From: Mesostigma viride
Taxonomy: Eukaryota > Streptophyta > Mesostigmatophyceae > Mesostigmatales > Mesostigmataceae
Length of the DNA stretch: 64,000 nucleotides
NCBI GenBank assembly: GCA_009746045.1
Contig: RPFO01000715.1
Span: forward strand, 495,949-559,948
Direction: 5' to 3'
Shown here: one piece after another, positions 63,693 to 64,000 of the stretch
Numbering within the stretch: position 1 is the first letter of the stretch
Layout of the letters: every line of letters starts with the position of its first letter
Notes under the pieces: generated by a model
Seen by the model: the letters and a program-made list of their open reading frames with translations, nothing else
Told to the model about the DNA's origin: nothing
Databases searched by the model: none
Made by a program: the position numbers and the translations under genes

Positions 63693-64000
63693 GAATAGAT
63701 ATACCAGTAGTGTAGATTAGTAAGGCTTAGCCTAGCATGTGGCCCACGCGCATGTGCGCCCATAATGGCCCCCATGGATGATGCCTTCAACATTTAGCCA
63801 TGCTTTGTCTATAATGGGACCCCCATGGATGTTGCATTAAGAATTTAGCCATGCTATGCCATGCAGAGAGATGCTCTCTGTCGAGAAGCCATGTCCTAGC
63901 TCTTGTATAGCCATGATGATCTTCCTCCCTCACAGGCATGCTCCCCCCTTACCCGGGCATAGCGTGATAGACCATGAGGGTGCAGGTGCCTTGGTGCACC
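63693..64000 (+). repeat. 3' UTR and start of tail family 1, cut by the window end
   Basis: Contains two related ~70-bp segments (CCCCCATGGATG near 63770 and 63830). It ends CATGAGGGTGCAGGTGCCTT and GGTGCACC, matching the minus-strand tail at 632-793. The hairpin and microsatellite lie beyond the window. Confidence 0.65.

Overview
The window looks like nuclear DNA of a green alga (Viridiplantae). It has GC-rich exons split by GT-AG introns, a plant-type MYB transcription factor, a homologue of the chloroplast protein At5g03900, and a dense, varied load of retroelements, short DNA elements and microsatellites. I cannot name the species. There are no bacterial operons, phage genes or CRISPR arrays.

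Layout. 0-5 kb: two 5'-incomplete LINE ORF2 pseudogenes in tandem and several LINE 3'-end fragments. 6.3-7.9 kb: a three-exon MYB gene (minus strand). 8-30 kb: almost entirely repeats. These include a (TTG)n tract, an inverted-repeat MITE, two opposed ORF1-only LINE copies, a complete Copia-type LTR retrotransposon with identical LTRs (15.8-21.7 kb), and a 1.7-kb terminal-inverted-repeat element. That last element carries about 725 bp that is repeated just upstream of the next gene. 30.7-39.9 kb: an At5g03900-like gene (plus strand, ten exons modelled). 42.4-42.8 kb: a single-exon C2-domain protein. 44.9-52.9 kb: a DHRS7-type short-chain dehydrogenase (minus strand, six exons) whose introns hold a (CCTG)64 tract and a 1.5-kb compound microsatellite. 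53.9-60.9 kb: a secreted or Golgi protein resembling GT-B O-fucosyltransferases (plus strand, six exons), divergent from the dehydrogenase. 61-64 kb: a LINE ORF2 3' remnant, then a nearly intact ORF1-only LINE running off the end.

The four spliced gene models were built by hand from ORF frames, GT/AG junctions and family similarity. In every model all intron phases close and total coding length is divisible by three (1203, 1845, 1080 and 2298 nt). That supports them, but there is no transcript evidence. The host genes are not visibly one pathway; they are scattered genes in repeat-rich DNA.

The most unusual material is in the mobile elements. The Copia-type element has its integrase ahead of the protease-like domain, non-TG/CA LTR ends and 14-bp flanking duplications. 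An apparent half-LINE family encodes only an ORF1-type protein. Several LINE families share a short 3'-terminal hairpin followed by variable microsatellite tails. Tiny (about 31-35 bp) insertions of one recurrent sequence are flanked by 11-15 bp direct repeats.
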